A model generated the notes under the pieces. It searched no databases, was not told the DNA's origin, and worked only from the letters and a program-made list of their open reading frames with translations. Shown here piece after piece: positions 56,050 through 64,000 of a DNA stretch of 64,000 bases. Source of the stretch: Hyphomicrobium sp. LHD-15 (GTDB lineage Bacteria; Pseudomonadota; Alphaproteobacteria; Rhizobiales; Hyphomicrobiaceae); assembly GCF_031157355.1 (NCBI RefSeq), contig NZ_JAVIFT010000002.1:482501-546500 (forward strand), in the 5' to 3' direction. Positions within the stretch are counted from its first letter, which is position 1. Each line of letters begins with the position of its first letter. Made by a program: the position numbers and the translations under genes.

Positions 56050-57576
56050 TCACGCCACGCGCTCTTGTCTCAGCGTTTCACCGCGATAAGACAGCGCTTC
56101 GGCGACGTGGATGCGGCCGACGGTGTCAGCGCCGTCGAGATCGGCGAGGGTGCGGGCGACGCGCAGCGTGCGATGATAGCCGCGGGCCGAGAGCTTCAAT
56201 GTCTCTGCTGCCTGGCGAATGAGCGCGACACCCGCGTCGTCGGGCTGCGCGACGGTTTCCAGCATGTGTCCCGAACAGTCGGCGTTGGTGCGCAGCTTCG
56301 ATATGCCATGATCGATGAAGCGCTGGCGTTGGCGTTCCCGCGCGGCCGTCACGCGGGCGCGCACCTCGACGCTGCCTTCGTTCGGCGGCGGCAGAACGAG
56401 GTCGGCCGCGGAGACCGCCGGCACTTCGATCTGGATGTCGATGCGGTCGAGAAGCGGGCCCGAAATCCGCGCCTGGTAGTCGGCCGCGCAACGCGGGCCG
56501 CGCTTGCAAGCCTGCCCCGGCCCGCCGCCGCAGCGGCAGGGGTTCATGGCAGCGACAAGCTGCAGGCGCGACGGATACGCAATGCGATGGTTGGCGCGGG
56601 CAATAATCAGCTCACCGGTTTCGAGGGGCTGGCGCAACGCGTCGAGCACGGCAGGCTGGAACTCGGGTAGCTCGTCGAGAAACAGGACGCCCAGATGCGC
56701 GAGGCTCGCTTCGCCAGGACGCGGGCGCGTGCCGCCGCCAACAAGCGCGGCCATGCTCGCCGAATGGTGCGGAGAGCGGAACGGGCGCTCGGTGCAGAGC
56801 TTACCGCCCAACAGCTCACCGGCCAAGCTGTGCACCATCGAGACATCGAGCATCTCTTCCGGCGTGAGGGGCGGCAGGATCGAAGGAAGGCGGGCCGCCA
56901 GCATGGATTTGCCTGAGCCGGGCGGGCCGATCATCAAGAGATTGTGGCCTCCGGCTGCCGCCACCTCCAATGCGCGCTTGGCGTTTTCCTGGCCGCGGAC
57001 GTCGCGGAGATCCGGAAGGGCGGTGCGGTCGCGATCCAGTGCAGGCTTGGGGCGTGCAAGCGTTTGCAGCCCCTTGAAATGGTTGACCAGCGACAGGAGA
57101 TGCGGCGCGGCCAGGATGTCGGCGTCCTCGCCGGCCCAGGCGGCCTCGGGCCCGCACTCGGCGGGGCAGATCAGGCCTTTGTCCATGGCGTTGGCGCCGA
57201 TAGCGGCTGGAAGCGCGCCGGGGATCGGACGGATCGAACCATCGAGAGCCAGCTCGCCGACGGCCGCATATCGTTCGATGGCATCGGGCGCGATGGCTTC
57301 CATCGCGGTCATGAGCGCAAGCACGATGGCGAGATCAAAGTGGCTGCCTTCCTTCGGCAAATCGGCGGGAGCCAGGTTGACCGTGATGTGTTTGTAGGGG
57401 AGGCCGAGGCCGACGGCGTGCAACGCATTGCGGACGCGTTCGCGGCTTTCGGCGACTGCCTTGTCCGGCAGGCCCACGATCATGAACGCCTGCGCACCTG
57501 GGGTGATGCGGACCTGGACCTCGACGGCGCGCGCTTCGACGCCCACGAATGCGACTGTCGCGATGGTTCCGTACAT
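56050..57576 (-). CDS. comM: YifB/ComM-family Mg-chelatase-like AAA+ ATPase
   Basis: A 508-aa protein. N-terminal S5-like/Lon-like domain (MYGTIATVAFVGVEARAVEV, ITVNLAPADLPKEGSHFDLA), central AAA+ with Walker A GPPGSGKSMLAARLPSILP and Walker B VLFLDELPEF, and a C-terminal Mg-chelatase-type domain. ComM helps branch migration during natural transformation in other species. The zinc-like CRCGGGPGQACKRGPRCAADY set is present. ATG at 57576; upstream residues in the open frame are not conserved. Confidence 0.94.
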   Translation of the reverse strand: MYGTIATVAFVGVEARAVEVQVRITPGAQAFMIVGLPDKAVAESRERVRNALHAVGLGLPYKHITVNLAPADLPKEGSHFDLAIVLALMTAMEAIAPDAIERYAAVGELALDGSIRPIPGALPAAIGANAMDKGLICPAECGPEAAWAGEDADILAAPHLLSLVNHFKGLQTLARPKPALDRDRTALPDLRDVRGQENAKRALEVAAAGGHNLLMIGPPGSGKSMLAARLPSILPPLTPEEMLDVSMVHSLAGELLGGKLCTERPFRSPHHSASMAALVGGGTRPRPGEASLAHLGVLFLDELPEFQPAVLDALRQPLETGELIIARANHRIAYPSRLQLVAAMNPCRCGGGPGQACKRGPRCAADYQARISGPLLDRIDIQIEVPAVSAADLVLPPPNEGSVEVRARVTAARERQRQRFIDHGISKLRTNADCSGHMLETVAQPDDAGVALIRQAAETLKLSARGYHRTLRVARTLADLDGADTVGRIHVAEALSYRGETLRQERVA

Positions 57577-57773
57577 CGGTGTGCGCCCCGGTCCCGCTGT
57601 GATCCGTAGGGTGAACGTTCGCAGGGCCGGCGTTCCGTCGCGTGAAGCTGTGCGCAAGGGTGGCCGTGTTGTCGAACCTGGGCGGCATCAGGGCGTTTCG
57701 AGATCTGCCATTATCGCGCGGTAGCGTACGTAAGTTATGGTTTGCCAATGTTTTCTGCAGGGGAGATGTCGAA

Positions 57774-58199
57774 ATGACCGAATCCGAGCCGCGAAGCTCG
57801 CTCGTTTCCTGCCTGGGCTACAAGGATGCCGATGCGGCCGTCATCTGGTTATGCCGAGCATTCGGGTTCGAGGAACATGCCGTCTACCGCGACGAGGCGG
57901 GCAAGGTCGTTCATGCCGAGCTTACGTTCGGGAATGGCATGATCATGCTGGGACCTGACCAGGGCGGTGATTTCGGTAAGCGGGTCATGACGATGCCGGA
58001 GCGCGCGGGTGGGCGCTGCACGCAGACGATTTACGTCATCGTTGCGGACGTCGATGCGCATCATGCGCGTGCGGAGGCGGCGGGTGCCGAGATCCTCATT
58101 GCTCCGCGCGGCGAGAGCTATGGCGGGCGCAGCTATTCCGCGCGTGATCCCGAAGGACATGCCTGGAGTTTCGGAAGCTACGATCCCTGGGTCCGCTAG
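57774..58199 (+). CDS. VOC-family (glyoxalase-like) protein
   Basis: A 141-aa protein of the vicinal-oxygen-chelate fold: SCLGYKDADAAVIWLCRAFG, HAELTFGNGMIMLGPDQGGD, VADVDAHHARAEAAGAEILI and YSARDPEGHAWSFGSYDPW. Similar 'VOC/YdfO-PhnB-like' proteins bind a metal or none and have varied roles. GGGGAGATG lies about 7 bases before ATG 57774. Confidence 0.9.
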   Translation: MTESEPRSSLVSCLGYKDADAAVIWLCRAFGFEEHAVYRDEAGKVVHAELTFGNGMIMLGPDQGGDFGKRVMTMPERAGGRCTQTIYVIVADVDAHHARAEAAGAEILIAPRGESYGGRSYSARDPEGHAWSFGSYDPWVR

Positions 58200-58324
58200 G
58201 CTTTGAACTCACTGTGGATGGCTCATCACTGCACCAGCAGCAATGAGCTCACAGCCTCGTGCTTGTGCTCGCTTTGTCGATCGTTCAGGTTCGGTGTCCT
58301 AGCCTCTTGGCGGTGGAGTTTTCT

Positions 58325-58738
58325 ATGAGCTTGTGGAGATGTTTGATCGGATTGTCGGTGGTTTTGACGGCGGCGTCGGGTGTGCGCGCTGAAGATGAAG
58401 CGGGACTCGTCGGTGCGACGTGGCTCGCGGAGGATATCGGCGGGGCGGGTGTCGTCGACAACGTACAGTCCAAGATCACGATCGATAGCGCCGGAAAGGT
58501 GAGCGGATCGGGTGGATGCAACCGGTTGATCGGATCGGTGGAGGTGGATGGCGACAAGATCACCTTCGCGCCGCCCGCGACGACGCGGATGATGTGCCCT
58601 CCCGCCGTGATGGATCAGGAAGGGAAGTTCATCGACGCGCTTCAGAAGGCACGCGGCTTCACGCTCGAAGAGCCGTTTCTGAGGCTTCTCGGCGAGGACC
58701 GCGCGGAACTCGTTCGCCTCATCAGGTCAGAGCCGTGA
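58325..58738 (+). CDS. META-domain (HslJ-like) secreted protein
   Basis: A 137-aa exported protein with signal peptide (LWRCLIGLSVVLTAASGVRA) and a META domain: TWLAEDIGGAGVVDN, KVSGSGGCNRLIGSVEVDGD, and FAPPATTRMMCPPAVMDQEG. Similar domains are found in HslJ, linked to heat or novobiocin stress; Cys in GCNRL and MMCPP are the conserved pair. Its TGA overlaps the possible GTG start of the next gene. Confidence 0.88.
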   Translation: MSLWRCLIGLSVVLTAASGVRAEDEAGLVGATWLAEDIGGAGVVDNVQSKITIDSAGKVSGSGGCNRLIGSVEVDGDKITFAPPATTRMMCPPAVMDQEGKFIDALQKARGFTLEEPFLRLLGEDRAELVRLIRSEP

Positions 58739-59250
58739 GCGTGGAGTTGGGGAAAGCAGAAGTGGCTTTGACGATACGCGCTTTTCGCCCGGACGATGCC
58801 TATGCCGTATGGGAGCTTCTCGAGCCCGTGATCCGAGCGGGCGAAACTTACGCGCTTGCGCGGACGCTGACCCGGGCTGAGGCCCTTGGCTATTGGACAG
58901 GGGCGGATCGCGAGGCGTTTGTTGCGGAGGCGGGCGGGCGCGTGGTCGGCACTTACTATCTCAAGGCAAATCAAGCAGGCGGCGGTTCACACGTTGCCAA
59001 CTGCGGTTATGTCTCGGCTCAAGATCAAACCGGGAAGGGCATTGCGCGCGCGATGTGCTCGCACTCTCTCGCGGCGGCGCGCGAGAGAGGTTTTCGCGCC
59101 ATGCAGTTTAATCTGGTCGTCAGCACGAATACGCGCGCGGTCGAGCTTTGGAAAAGCCTCGGCTTCGAGATCGTGGGCCAGCTTACGCGCGCGTTTCAGC
59201 ATCCGGTTCACGGCGAAGTCGATGCCTTCGTCATGTATCGTCTGCTGTGA
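58735..59250 (+). CDS. GNAT-family N-acetyltransferase
   Basis: A 171-aa acetyltransferase: LTIRAFRPDDAYAVWELLEP (start of fold), FVAEAGGRVVGTYYLKANQA, NCGYVSAQDQTGKGIARAMC (acetyl-CoA loop) and MQFNLVVSTNTRAVELWKSL. Substrate unknown. Start GTG at 58735 overlaps the preceding stop (GTGA); GTG at 58741 or 58762 are alternatives, the last having GGGGAAAG before it. Confidence 0.9.
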   Translation: MSVELGKAEVALTIRAFRPDDAYAVWELLEPVIRAGETYALARTLTRAEALGYWTGADREAFVAEAGGRVVGTYYLKANQAGGGSHVANCGYVSAQDQTGKGIARAMCSHSLAAARERGFRAMQFNLVVSTNTRAVELWKSLGFEIVGQLTRAFQHPVHGEVDAFVMYRLL

Positions 59251-59271
59251 CGACGCTTGATGTGCGACTGA

Positions 59272-59478
59272 TCAGATCTTTGCGAAGTGACCCGCAGGGC
59301 GGCACGACCATTTCTTGACGTACCAGTTCGGGTGCTCGCCGGTCCATTTCGCGACCTCGGGGATCGCGCGCATCATGCATTGCTGCGGAGTTACGCTCTC
59401 GCTCGCGTAGGTGAGGCCGACATCCTTGCACTTCGCGGGGTCGGCGGAGAGGCAGACCACTAAAGCAAGCTCGATCAT
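59272..59478 (-). CDS. small four-Cys protein, unknown
   Basis: A 68-aa protein, MIELALVVCLSADPAKCKDV..., with four Cys (VVC, AKC, QQC, WSC), Trp-rich at the end (KWTGEHPNWYVKKWSC). AAGGG lies before ATG 59478. Resembles small conserved proteins of alphaproteobacteria with no known role. It has no typical signal peptide, though the first 10 residues are hydrophobic. Confidence 0.65.
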   Translation of the reverse strand: MIELALVVCLSADPAKCKDVGLTYASESVTPQQCMMRAIPEVAKWTGEHPNWYVKKWSCRPAGHFAKI

Positions 59479-59859
59479 CTTATGGACCCTTTTTATTGGC
59501 GTTGAGCCGTTCCTCAAGGCCGGGCGTTTCGGGTCCCCATTGTCGTTTGTTGTTATTGGGAATGCGGTCATTGCCGCCTTCCGAAGCATTGGGAGAAAGC
59601 TAAATTTGGATTCGTCCACCGCCTACCAACAAAACCAGATTTGCATTTCCATTTCGGAATTCCATGGCTGGGAATGTCGCAGGTCCGGTCGATGCATGGT
59701 GTGTTTCCGTTGATTTTACGGGCGTGCCGAAGCGCCGGGGATTAGTTGTCGCGGGCTTTTGCGCGTGACGTTGCGTCAACGCGCCTCGCGTCCGGCGATA
59801 TCAAACATCATTCAAATTCGACGGTGGGGACAAAGCGCGAGAGAAATTGACGCAAACCG
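59479..59859. other. 381-base region without a clear gene
   Basis: The gap lies between two minus-strand genes. Around 59520-59660 it is lower in GC than its neighbours. A plus-strand frame at 59411-59713 overlaps the small four-Cys gene and has no protein character. Promoters of the four-Cys gene are expected near 59490-59550; nothing else is seen. Confidence 0.4.
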
Positions 59860-60312
59860 CTATGCGAAAAATCGGACGAGCAGGCCGAGCCCGATCGTCG
59901 CGATCAACGTCAAATCGACGGGACCGAAACGATTGTCCACCCAGGCCGAAAGATGCTGGTAGCGCGGCATGAGGCGCGCGAGCCAAAGGGCTCCCAAGAA
60001 GATCCATCCAAGAAGGAAAGCGATCAAAGCGAAGACGAGGACGGTGTGTCGGGATCCGGGAGGCGTGGGGTCCGGCACGAGCGCAAGCAGGATCACGATG
60101 CCGATGGCGGAATAGACCAGGAAGCCGGCGAACACCTTCGCCGATTTGAGGAAGCCGGCGGGGTCGGTTTGCCACTGGCGGCGGAGGGCCGGGACCGCCG
60201 TGGCGAAGACCGCCAGGAGGAGGATGACTTTCGAAAGACTGGTGAGGTCCAAAGCTGTTGTCTCCGTCGCGCCATCGACAGGCATTTTCTTGCATCGAAC
60301 CGGTGGTGACAT
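59860..60312 (-). CDS. inner-membrane protein of unknown function
   Basis: A 150-aa protein with four hydrophobic segments (LSKVILLLAVFATAVPALRR, AKVFAGFLVYSAIGIVILLA, HTVLVFALIAFLLGWIFLGA and a C-terminal IATIGLGLLVRF). Start uncertain: ATG 60312 (MSPPVRCKKM) or ATG 60285 (MPVDGATETT), neither with a strong ribosome site. Family not recognised. Confidence 0.62.
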   Translation of the reverse strand: MSPPVRCKKMPVDGATETTALDLTSLSKVILLLAVFATAVPALRRQWQTDPAGFLKSAKVFAGFLVYSAIGIVILLALVPDPTPPGSRHTVLVFALIAFLLGWIFLGALWLARLMPRYQHLSAWVDNRFGPVDLTLIATIGLGLLVRFFA

Positions 60313-60918
60313 CGCCGGGTCAAGCTCCAGCACCCGTATCACTACGCCCGTGCCGGGTTTGATGGAGCGTACACTGTTATTATTTTGCAACAGACGGAGC
60401 ACAAGGGAAGGGTAATTACTGAGGTAGGGAACTCTTCCCATTTTCAAAGCCAGACTATCCGTTCACTGTTCTGGCGTGAAACGTTATTGCGTTTTGTGTT
60501 CTCCGCCTCCGCGGTACCCAAAATCGACAAATAACGGCTGAGATCGGGTGTCATCGGCACGGCGGGTAGGAAGCCTCTCCGTTGTCGGTGTCCAAATGCC
60601 CGGCGGGAGGAGCATATGTATCGCGTTCGACTGGGCTCATTCTGCCCGCAGTCCTCTTGGTATTTCGGCCAGAAATTCCGTCCGCCTTGGGACTAGCCCA
60701 TCGCGCGTCATAGGACGCTGACGCGCTCAAGCGCACGCCATCTCGAAACATCACGATTTGCGCACCACCATCGCTCGATGGGGGACGGCATCACTTGTGC
60801 CGCGTTCTGCGCGGACGTCACCAGATTCAAGATCTCAGAGAATTCGATCGCGCAGAGCGGGCCTCGAAGCCCGACTGCGTGAACGGGTGGGTAATGCATA
60901 ACAATGGGAGGAAGTGGA
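60313..60918. other. 606-base region without a clear gene
   Basis: Upstream of the outer-membrane protein gene. Several short frames occur (for example minus 60551-60754) but none has gene-like codon use or a domain. GGGAGGAAGTGGA just before 60919 is the ribosome site of the next gene. Promoter boxes cannot be assigned. Confidence 0.4.
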
Positions 60919-61791
60919 ATGCTCAAGAAGACGATCTATTTGGCATGGGGATGTGTGCCGCTCATTCTCGGCGCCGCATCTCAGGCTGAAGCAGGAGACG
61001 CGGCCCGTTTCTCCGGCTTCTATGCCGGCGGACATGCAGCCTATGCCTACGGTGCGCCAGGTATCCAGATCTCCGGGTCAGAAGACGGGGCTGCGGAAAT
61101 CGAAAAGGTGTTCGACATCACACCCGATCAGCGTAACAACGCGGGCGATTCGTGCACCAGCTCGTCATGCCGCTATGCGCGAGACGGCGTTTTCGGCGGA
61201 AAAATAGGCTCGGATGCCGACGGTTTTACGGGCGGTGCTCACATCGGCTACAACACTCAGTTCCAGAATGTCGTGCTCGGCGTTGAAGGCAGCTACGATT
61301 TCGGCGAACTCACCGGCAGCGGCAAGGGAGAGATCGAGGCCAAAAGCGGCAGCCTCTATTCCGGTCAAACGCTGGTCGATACGCCGACCTATCTGACCGC
61401 GCGATCCAGCCTTGAAAATCTGGCGAGCTTGCGCGGCCGCATCGGTTTCACGTCCGGATCGTTCATGCTCTACGGCACGGGCGGCGTTGCGTGGGTGGAC
61501 TTCGAAGGAAGCGTGACGTCGCCGGATGGCTTCCCGCATCCCGTGAACACGGCGGTTTCCAACGAAAGCGCGACGCTGAAATTCGGCGAGAGCATGGTCG
61601 GTTGGGTGGCCGGCGGCGGCATCGAGTACATGGTTAGCGATGCGATCTCGATCCGGCTGGAGGCGATGCACTACGATTTCGGCGATGTTAAATTCGACGC
61701 CGAAGACGAAGGGAACATCGAGCAGATGGTCGGCAAGCAAGCCGTAACCGTCAATCAGGCGCGGGTTGGCGTCTCCTATCATCTGAACTGA
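60919..61791 (+). CDS. outer-membrane beta-barrel protein (Omp25/31-like)
   Basis: A 290-aa secreted eight-stranded barrel. Signal peptide (MLKKTIYLAWGCVPLILGAA), first strand FSGFYAGGHAAYAYG, repeated strands such as FTGGAHIGYNTQFQNVVLGV and LRGRIGFTSGSFMLYGTGGV, and a C-terminal strand ARVGVSYHLN. This family includes abundant alphaproteobacterial Omp25/31 porin-like proteins. ATG at 60919 with GGGAGGAAGTGG upstream; terminator after it. Confidence 0.9.
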   Translation: MLKKTIYLAWGCVPLILGAASQAEAGDAARFSGFYAGGHAAYAYGAPGIQISGSEDGAAEIEKVFDITPDQRNNAGDSCTSSSCRYARDGVFGGKIGSDADGFTGGAHIGYNTQFQNVVLGVEGSYDFGELTGSGKGEIEAKSGSLYSGQTLVDTPTYLTARSSLENLASLRGRIGFTSGSFMLYGTGGVAWVDFEGSVTSPDGFPHPVNTAVSNESATLKFGESMVGWVAGGGIEYMVSDAISIRLEAMHYDFGDVKFDAEDEGNIEQMVGKQAVTVNQARVGVSYHLN

Positions 61792-61818
61792 AACGCGGAT
61801 TTCTTCTCCCGCGATGGG

Positions 61819-61849
61819 GCCGTCCGCGAAAGCGGGCGGCTTTGTTGTT
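61819..61849 (+). terminator. intrinsic terminator after the outer-membrane protein
   Basis: GCCGTCCGC (61819-61827) pairs with GCGGGCGGC (61832-61840) with one G-T pair and a GAAA loop; TTTGTTGTT follows. It could also serve the convergent PepSY gene. Confidence 0.75.
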
Positions 61850-61868
61850 GGGCGCGGTGTTCCGCGTG

Positions 61869-63383
61869 TCAGGCGCTGGCCGCGGCGCGCGCAAAATGTG
61901 GGCGCAGAGCGGAAACCACGAACGCCACGCCGGTTGCCGCGAAGGTGGCGGCGATCACAAGCGCGACCTCATCCGTCATGCTTCCTGACCATTTGGAAGC
62001 GTGTAGGCCAACCGCCGCGAGGATGGCCGTGCCGGTCAACAAGCGAATGAGGCGGCCGGCGATGCGCGCTTCGGATGCGAAGAGCGCGCCCGCGATGCAG
62101 GCCACGAGTGTCACGATATAGGTTGGGATGGCGTAGGCTTCGCCAACCGTGAACACCGCGAGCGCGGTTGTCGCGAAGGCGAACGGCTGGCTCCACGTCA
62201 CCCCGCTCCACACCTTTTCCCAGTGTGGCGCAGGACGTCCCGCGTCGCGGCGGCGCGAGAGCCAGATCGTGATGCCGGTGTGGGTGACGATGGTGAGGGC
62301 GAGGCCGAGTATTCCGTAGGCGACTTTCACCAGGAAACCGCCGAACCAACCGAAGTGCAAGGGTTGGAGGGCGCCCAGGATCTGCTTGCCGATCGAGCCG
62401 GTCTCGAGGCCCCCGTCTCCGAGCGGCTTGGCGTTGCCGTCGAAATAGTAAGTGTTGGACATCGCGAGATGGCCGGGCGTTCTCATGCCGAGATGGATGA
62501 TCTGGCCGGCGTGAGCAACGTGACTCAGGTTGGCAGACACAAACTCGGCGTCCGGTGTCTTGGCTTGGATCTGGCGGATCATCGCCGCGATATCCGGAAG
62601 GGGTGCGGCCGTCTCGTCCTCGGAGGCGTGCGGCCCCAGGATGGTGGCGAAAGCTTTCTCGGAATCGCCATCGTAGGCTGCGAGCGCCAGCACGCCGACG
62701 ATCAGCGTCGAGAGCCCAAGCAGTGCGCCGGTCGTCGAGACGACGACGTGAAACGGCAGCCCCCAGACGCCGAGACGATTGTGCAGGTCAGCTTCCTGCA
62801 GTCGGCGCGAGCCGCCCCATCTCAAATAGAACGCATCCTTGAACAGGCGCGGGTGGGACAAGAGGCCGGAAACGAGCGACGAGAGCAGGGCGACGCCGGT
62901 CAGCCCCACCAGAAACATGCCCCAGGTGCGCGGTAAATGAAGGTGCATGTGGAGATCACCAAGGAACTCCGACCACGGCGCCTTGTTCTCGGCGACGAGG
63001 GTGCCGGTCTGATCGGCGATCCAATTTCCTTCTCCGCCGGTCTCGTGATCGTGGAAGCTCACGAGAAAGCGTTTCTGGATCGGGCCCGGACCCATCAGGA
63101 ACATGTCGTGCACGGCGTTGGCGGCGAGCGCTTTCTGATAGGCATTTTTGAGAGCCGTCGCCACGGCTTCGGGTGAGAGCGGTTGCTCAACGACGGGCGC
63201 GTTAGGTTGCTCCCAACGCTGCAGCTCATGGAGGAAGACGACCACGGTGCCGGAAAGGCAGACGATGTAGATGAGAGCGGCAAAGGCGATGCCGAGCGCG
63301 GAGTGGCCAGCGAGCATCGCGCGCACGAACTGCGGCGGCAGGAAGGGCTTCTTGCGTGCCTTCTGTGGTGTTGTGTCCTGCAT
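61869..63383 (-). CDS. PepSY-associated transmembrane protein (ferric-reductase-like)
   Basis: A 504-aa inner-membrane protein of the PepSY_TM family: first helix ALGIAFAALIYIVCLSGTVV, a PepSY region, HMHLHLPRTWGMFLVGLTGV with His that may bind heme, then DLHNRLGVWGLPFHVVVSTT and several helices toward the end. Related proteins (FoxB/PiuB-like) act as cytoplasmic-membrane reductases in siderophore or iron release. One base separates its start from the preceding gene at 63385, so it is in the same operon as that gene. ATG at 63383. Confidence 0.88.
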   Translation of the reverse strand: MQDTTPQKARKKPFLPPQFVRAMLAGHSALGIAFAALIYIVCLSGTVVVFLHELQRWEQPNAPVVEQPLSPEAVATALKNAYQKALAANAVHDMFLMGPGPIQKRFLVSFHDHETGGEGNWIADQTGTLVAENKAPWSEFLGDLHMHLHLPRTWGMFLVGLTGVALLSSLVSGLLSHPRLFKDAFYLRWGGSRRLQEADLHNRLGVWGLPFHVVVSTTGALLGLSTLIVGVLALAAYDGDSEKAFATILGPHASEDETAAPLPDIAAMIRQIQAKTPDAEFVSANLSHVAHAGQIIHLGMRTPGHLAMSNTYYFDGNAKPLGDGGLETGSIGKQILGALQPLHFGWFGGFLVKVAYGILGLALTIVTHTGITIWLSRRRDAGRPAPHWEKVWSGVTWSQPFAFATTALAVFTVGEAYAIPTYIVTLVACIAGALFASEARIAGRLIRLLTGTAILAAVGLHASKWSGSMTDEVALVIAATFAATGVAFVVSALRPHFARAAASA

Positions 63384-63384
63384 A

Positions 63385-63969
63385 TCAAAGCACCTTGGGC
63401 AGGAAGGCGATCCCGTATCCGAGCGCGGAGACAGATAGCAGAATGATCGTCGCGCGAACAAGGCGCGGATCGCAAAGCGTCCACGCCATGCCGCCTCCCC
63501 AAAGTATGGGAACGAGCAGGCCGCCGATCACGGCGCGATCTGCCGGCGGTAAGGGAAGATAGATCGCGAGGGCGACGCCGACGCCGATGGCCGCTATCCC
63601 AGACAGGACGATCGCGAGCAGGCTCTTGGCGATGCCGCGGCGCCAGTTGGTCGGGCGATCCTCGGGATCAAATGCGCTTTCGCGCGGGCCTCGCTGCTTG
63701 CTCACACGACGCTCATAGGTCGAGCCGATCAGCGCGTAGGCGGCGGTCGACACCGCACCGAGTGCGTAGGTCGTGCCCATTTCGGCACCCCATGCGCGCG
63801 CGAAGACATAGAAGCCGGAGATAACGGCCAGCCAGCCGCCAATGAGAAAGGCAAGGCCGCCAGAGCGTTTTTGCAGCCAGCGTCGGCGCAACAGCACGAC
63901 GCCGGCGGTCAGAAGAAGACCGCCGGCGAGCGCGAGTGGCAGGGTTTGGTCGAGCGTATCAAGGCTCAA
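63385..63969 (-). CDS. membrane protein partner of the PepSY gene
   Basis: A 194-aa protein with about five membrane helices (LALAGGLLLTAGVVLL, FLIGGWLAVISGFYVF, TYALGAVSTAAYALIG, SLLAIVLSGIAAIGVGVALA and a C-terminal pair). It directly precedes the PepSY gene with a one-base gap. Such pairs of PepSY and small hydrophobic proteins accompany TonB-dependent iron receptors in other proteobacteria. The start codon at 63969 would be TTG with AAAGGG upstream; the true start or more operon genes may lie past the window end. Confidence 0.7.
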   Translation of the reverse strand: MSLDTLDQTLPLALAGGLLLTAGVVLLRRRWLQKRSGGLAFLIGGWLAVISGFYVFARAWGAEMGTTYALGAVSTAAYALIGSTYERRVSKQRGPRESAFDPEDRPTNWRRGIAKSLLAIVLSGIAAIGVGVALAIYLPLPPADRAVIGGLLVPILWGGGMAWTLCDPRLVRATIILLSVSALGYGIAFLPKVL

Positions 63970-64000
63970 TGCGGGGATGCCCTTTCGTCAGAATTTGTAG

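Noticed and set aside
60551-60754. Minus-strand frame upstream of the outer-membrane protein
   Set aside because: No ribosome site, domain or gene-like codon use.

Overview
The window looks like chromosomal DNA of a high-GC alphaproteobacterium of the Hyphomicrobiales, most plausibly a Hyphomicrobium-like methylotroph. Supporting signs are an alphaproteobacterial 23S/5S rRNA end, a lanthanide-type PQQ methanol dehydrogenase cluster (xoxF, a xoxJ-like gene, xoxG, and PQQ-associated binding and propeller proteins), a Hyphomicrobiales-type IF-1, and a FecIR/TonB iron system. This is inference from gene content; no database search was possible. I saw no prophage, transposase, CRISPR array or conjugation gene.

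Layout. 1-2.1 kb: 3' part of 23S rRNA, 5S rRNA and operon terminator. 2.1-4.7 kb: degraded-looking DNA, a small membrane protein, msrA and a small Cys-rich secreted protein. 5.2-12.1 kb: methanol oxidation cluster, all on +: XoxF (Asp-Tyr-Asp lanthanide signature, 12 Cys), a XoxJ-like binding protein fused to ankyrin repeats, cytochrome XoxG, a PQQ-associated substrate-binding protein and a YVTN beta-propeller. The ABC ATPase and permease usual for the last two are absent here. 12-17.5 kb: envelope genes (GT2, binding protein, LpxH-like phosphoesterase translationally coupled to a GT4). 17.6-23.2 kb: translation genes (infA, csp, rpmI-rplT, pheS-pheT). 23.4-29.3 kb: NDH-2, a GFA-like protein, a YiiX/DUF830-like protein, a lytic transglycosylase, and a 106-aa protein with a symmetric six-Cys, Ala-rich C-terminus. 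29.5-34.9 kb: lepA, a 38-aa very basic protein, a DUF2130 gene lying between two copies of a two-hairpin repeat, DUF305 and an aldo/keto reductase. 35-39.8 kb: copper module (CopA ATPase, CsoR-type repressor, DUF411, outer-membrane protein) with a double palindromic operator. 40-42 kb: MHS-type transporter with a large insertion. 42.2-50.8 kb: heme/iron module (FecI-like sigma, FecR-like regulator, TonB-dependent receptor, heme oxygenase, YbaN, ExbB-ExbD-TonB). 50.9-60.3 kb: small envelope proteins, tRNA-Ala(CGC), yggT-DUF167-folD, comM and small enzymes. 60.9-64 kb: an outer-membrane porin and a PepSY membrane protein with its partner, cut near the window end.

How it works together. XoxF would oxidise methanol (or another short alcohol) in the periplasm and pass electrons to XoxG; NDH-2 feeds the quinone pool separately. 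The FecIR receptor, heme oxygenase and TonB-ExbBD form a complete heme uptake and degradation chain, probably supporting cytochrome supply. The CsoR/CopA module removes excess copper. The least expected items are the XoxJ-ankyrin fusion, the symmetric six-Cys peptide, the mirrored CsoR operators, and two intergenic repeat families (a two-hairpin palindrome and a degenerate 7-bp GGCANNN tandem repeat).
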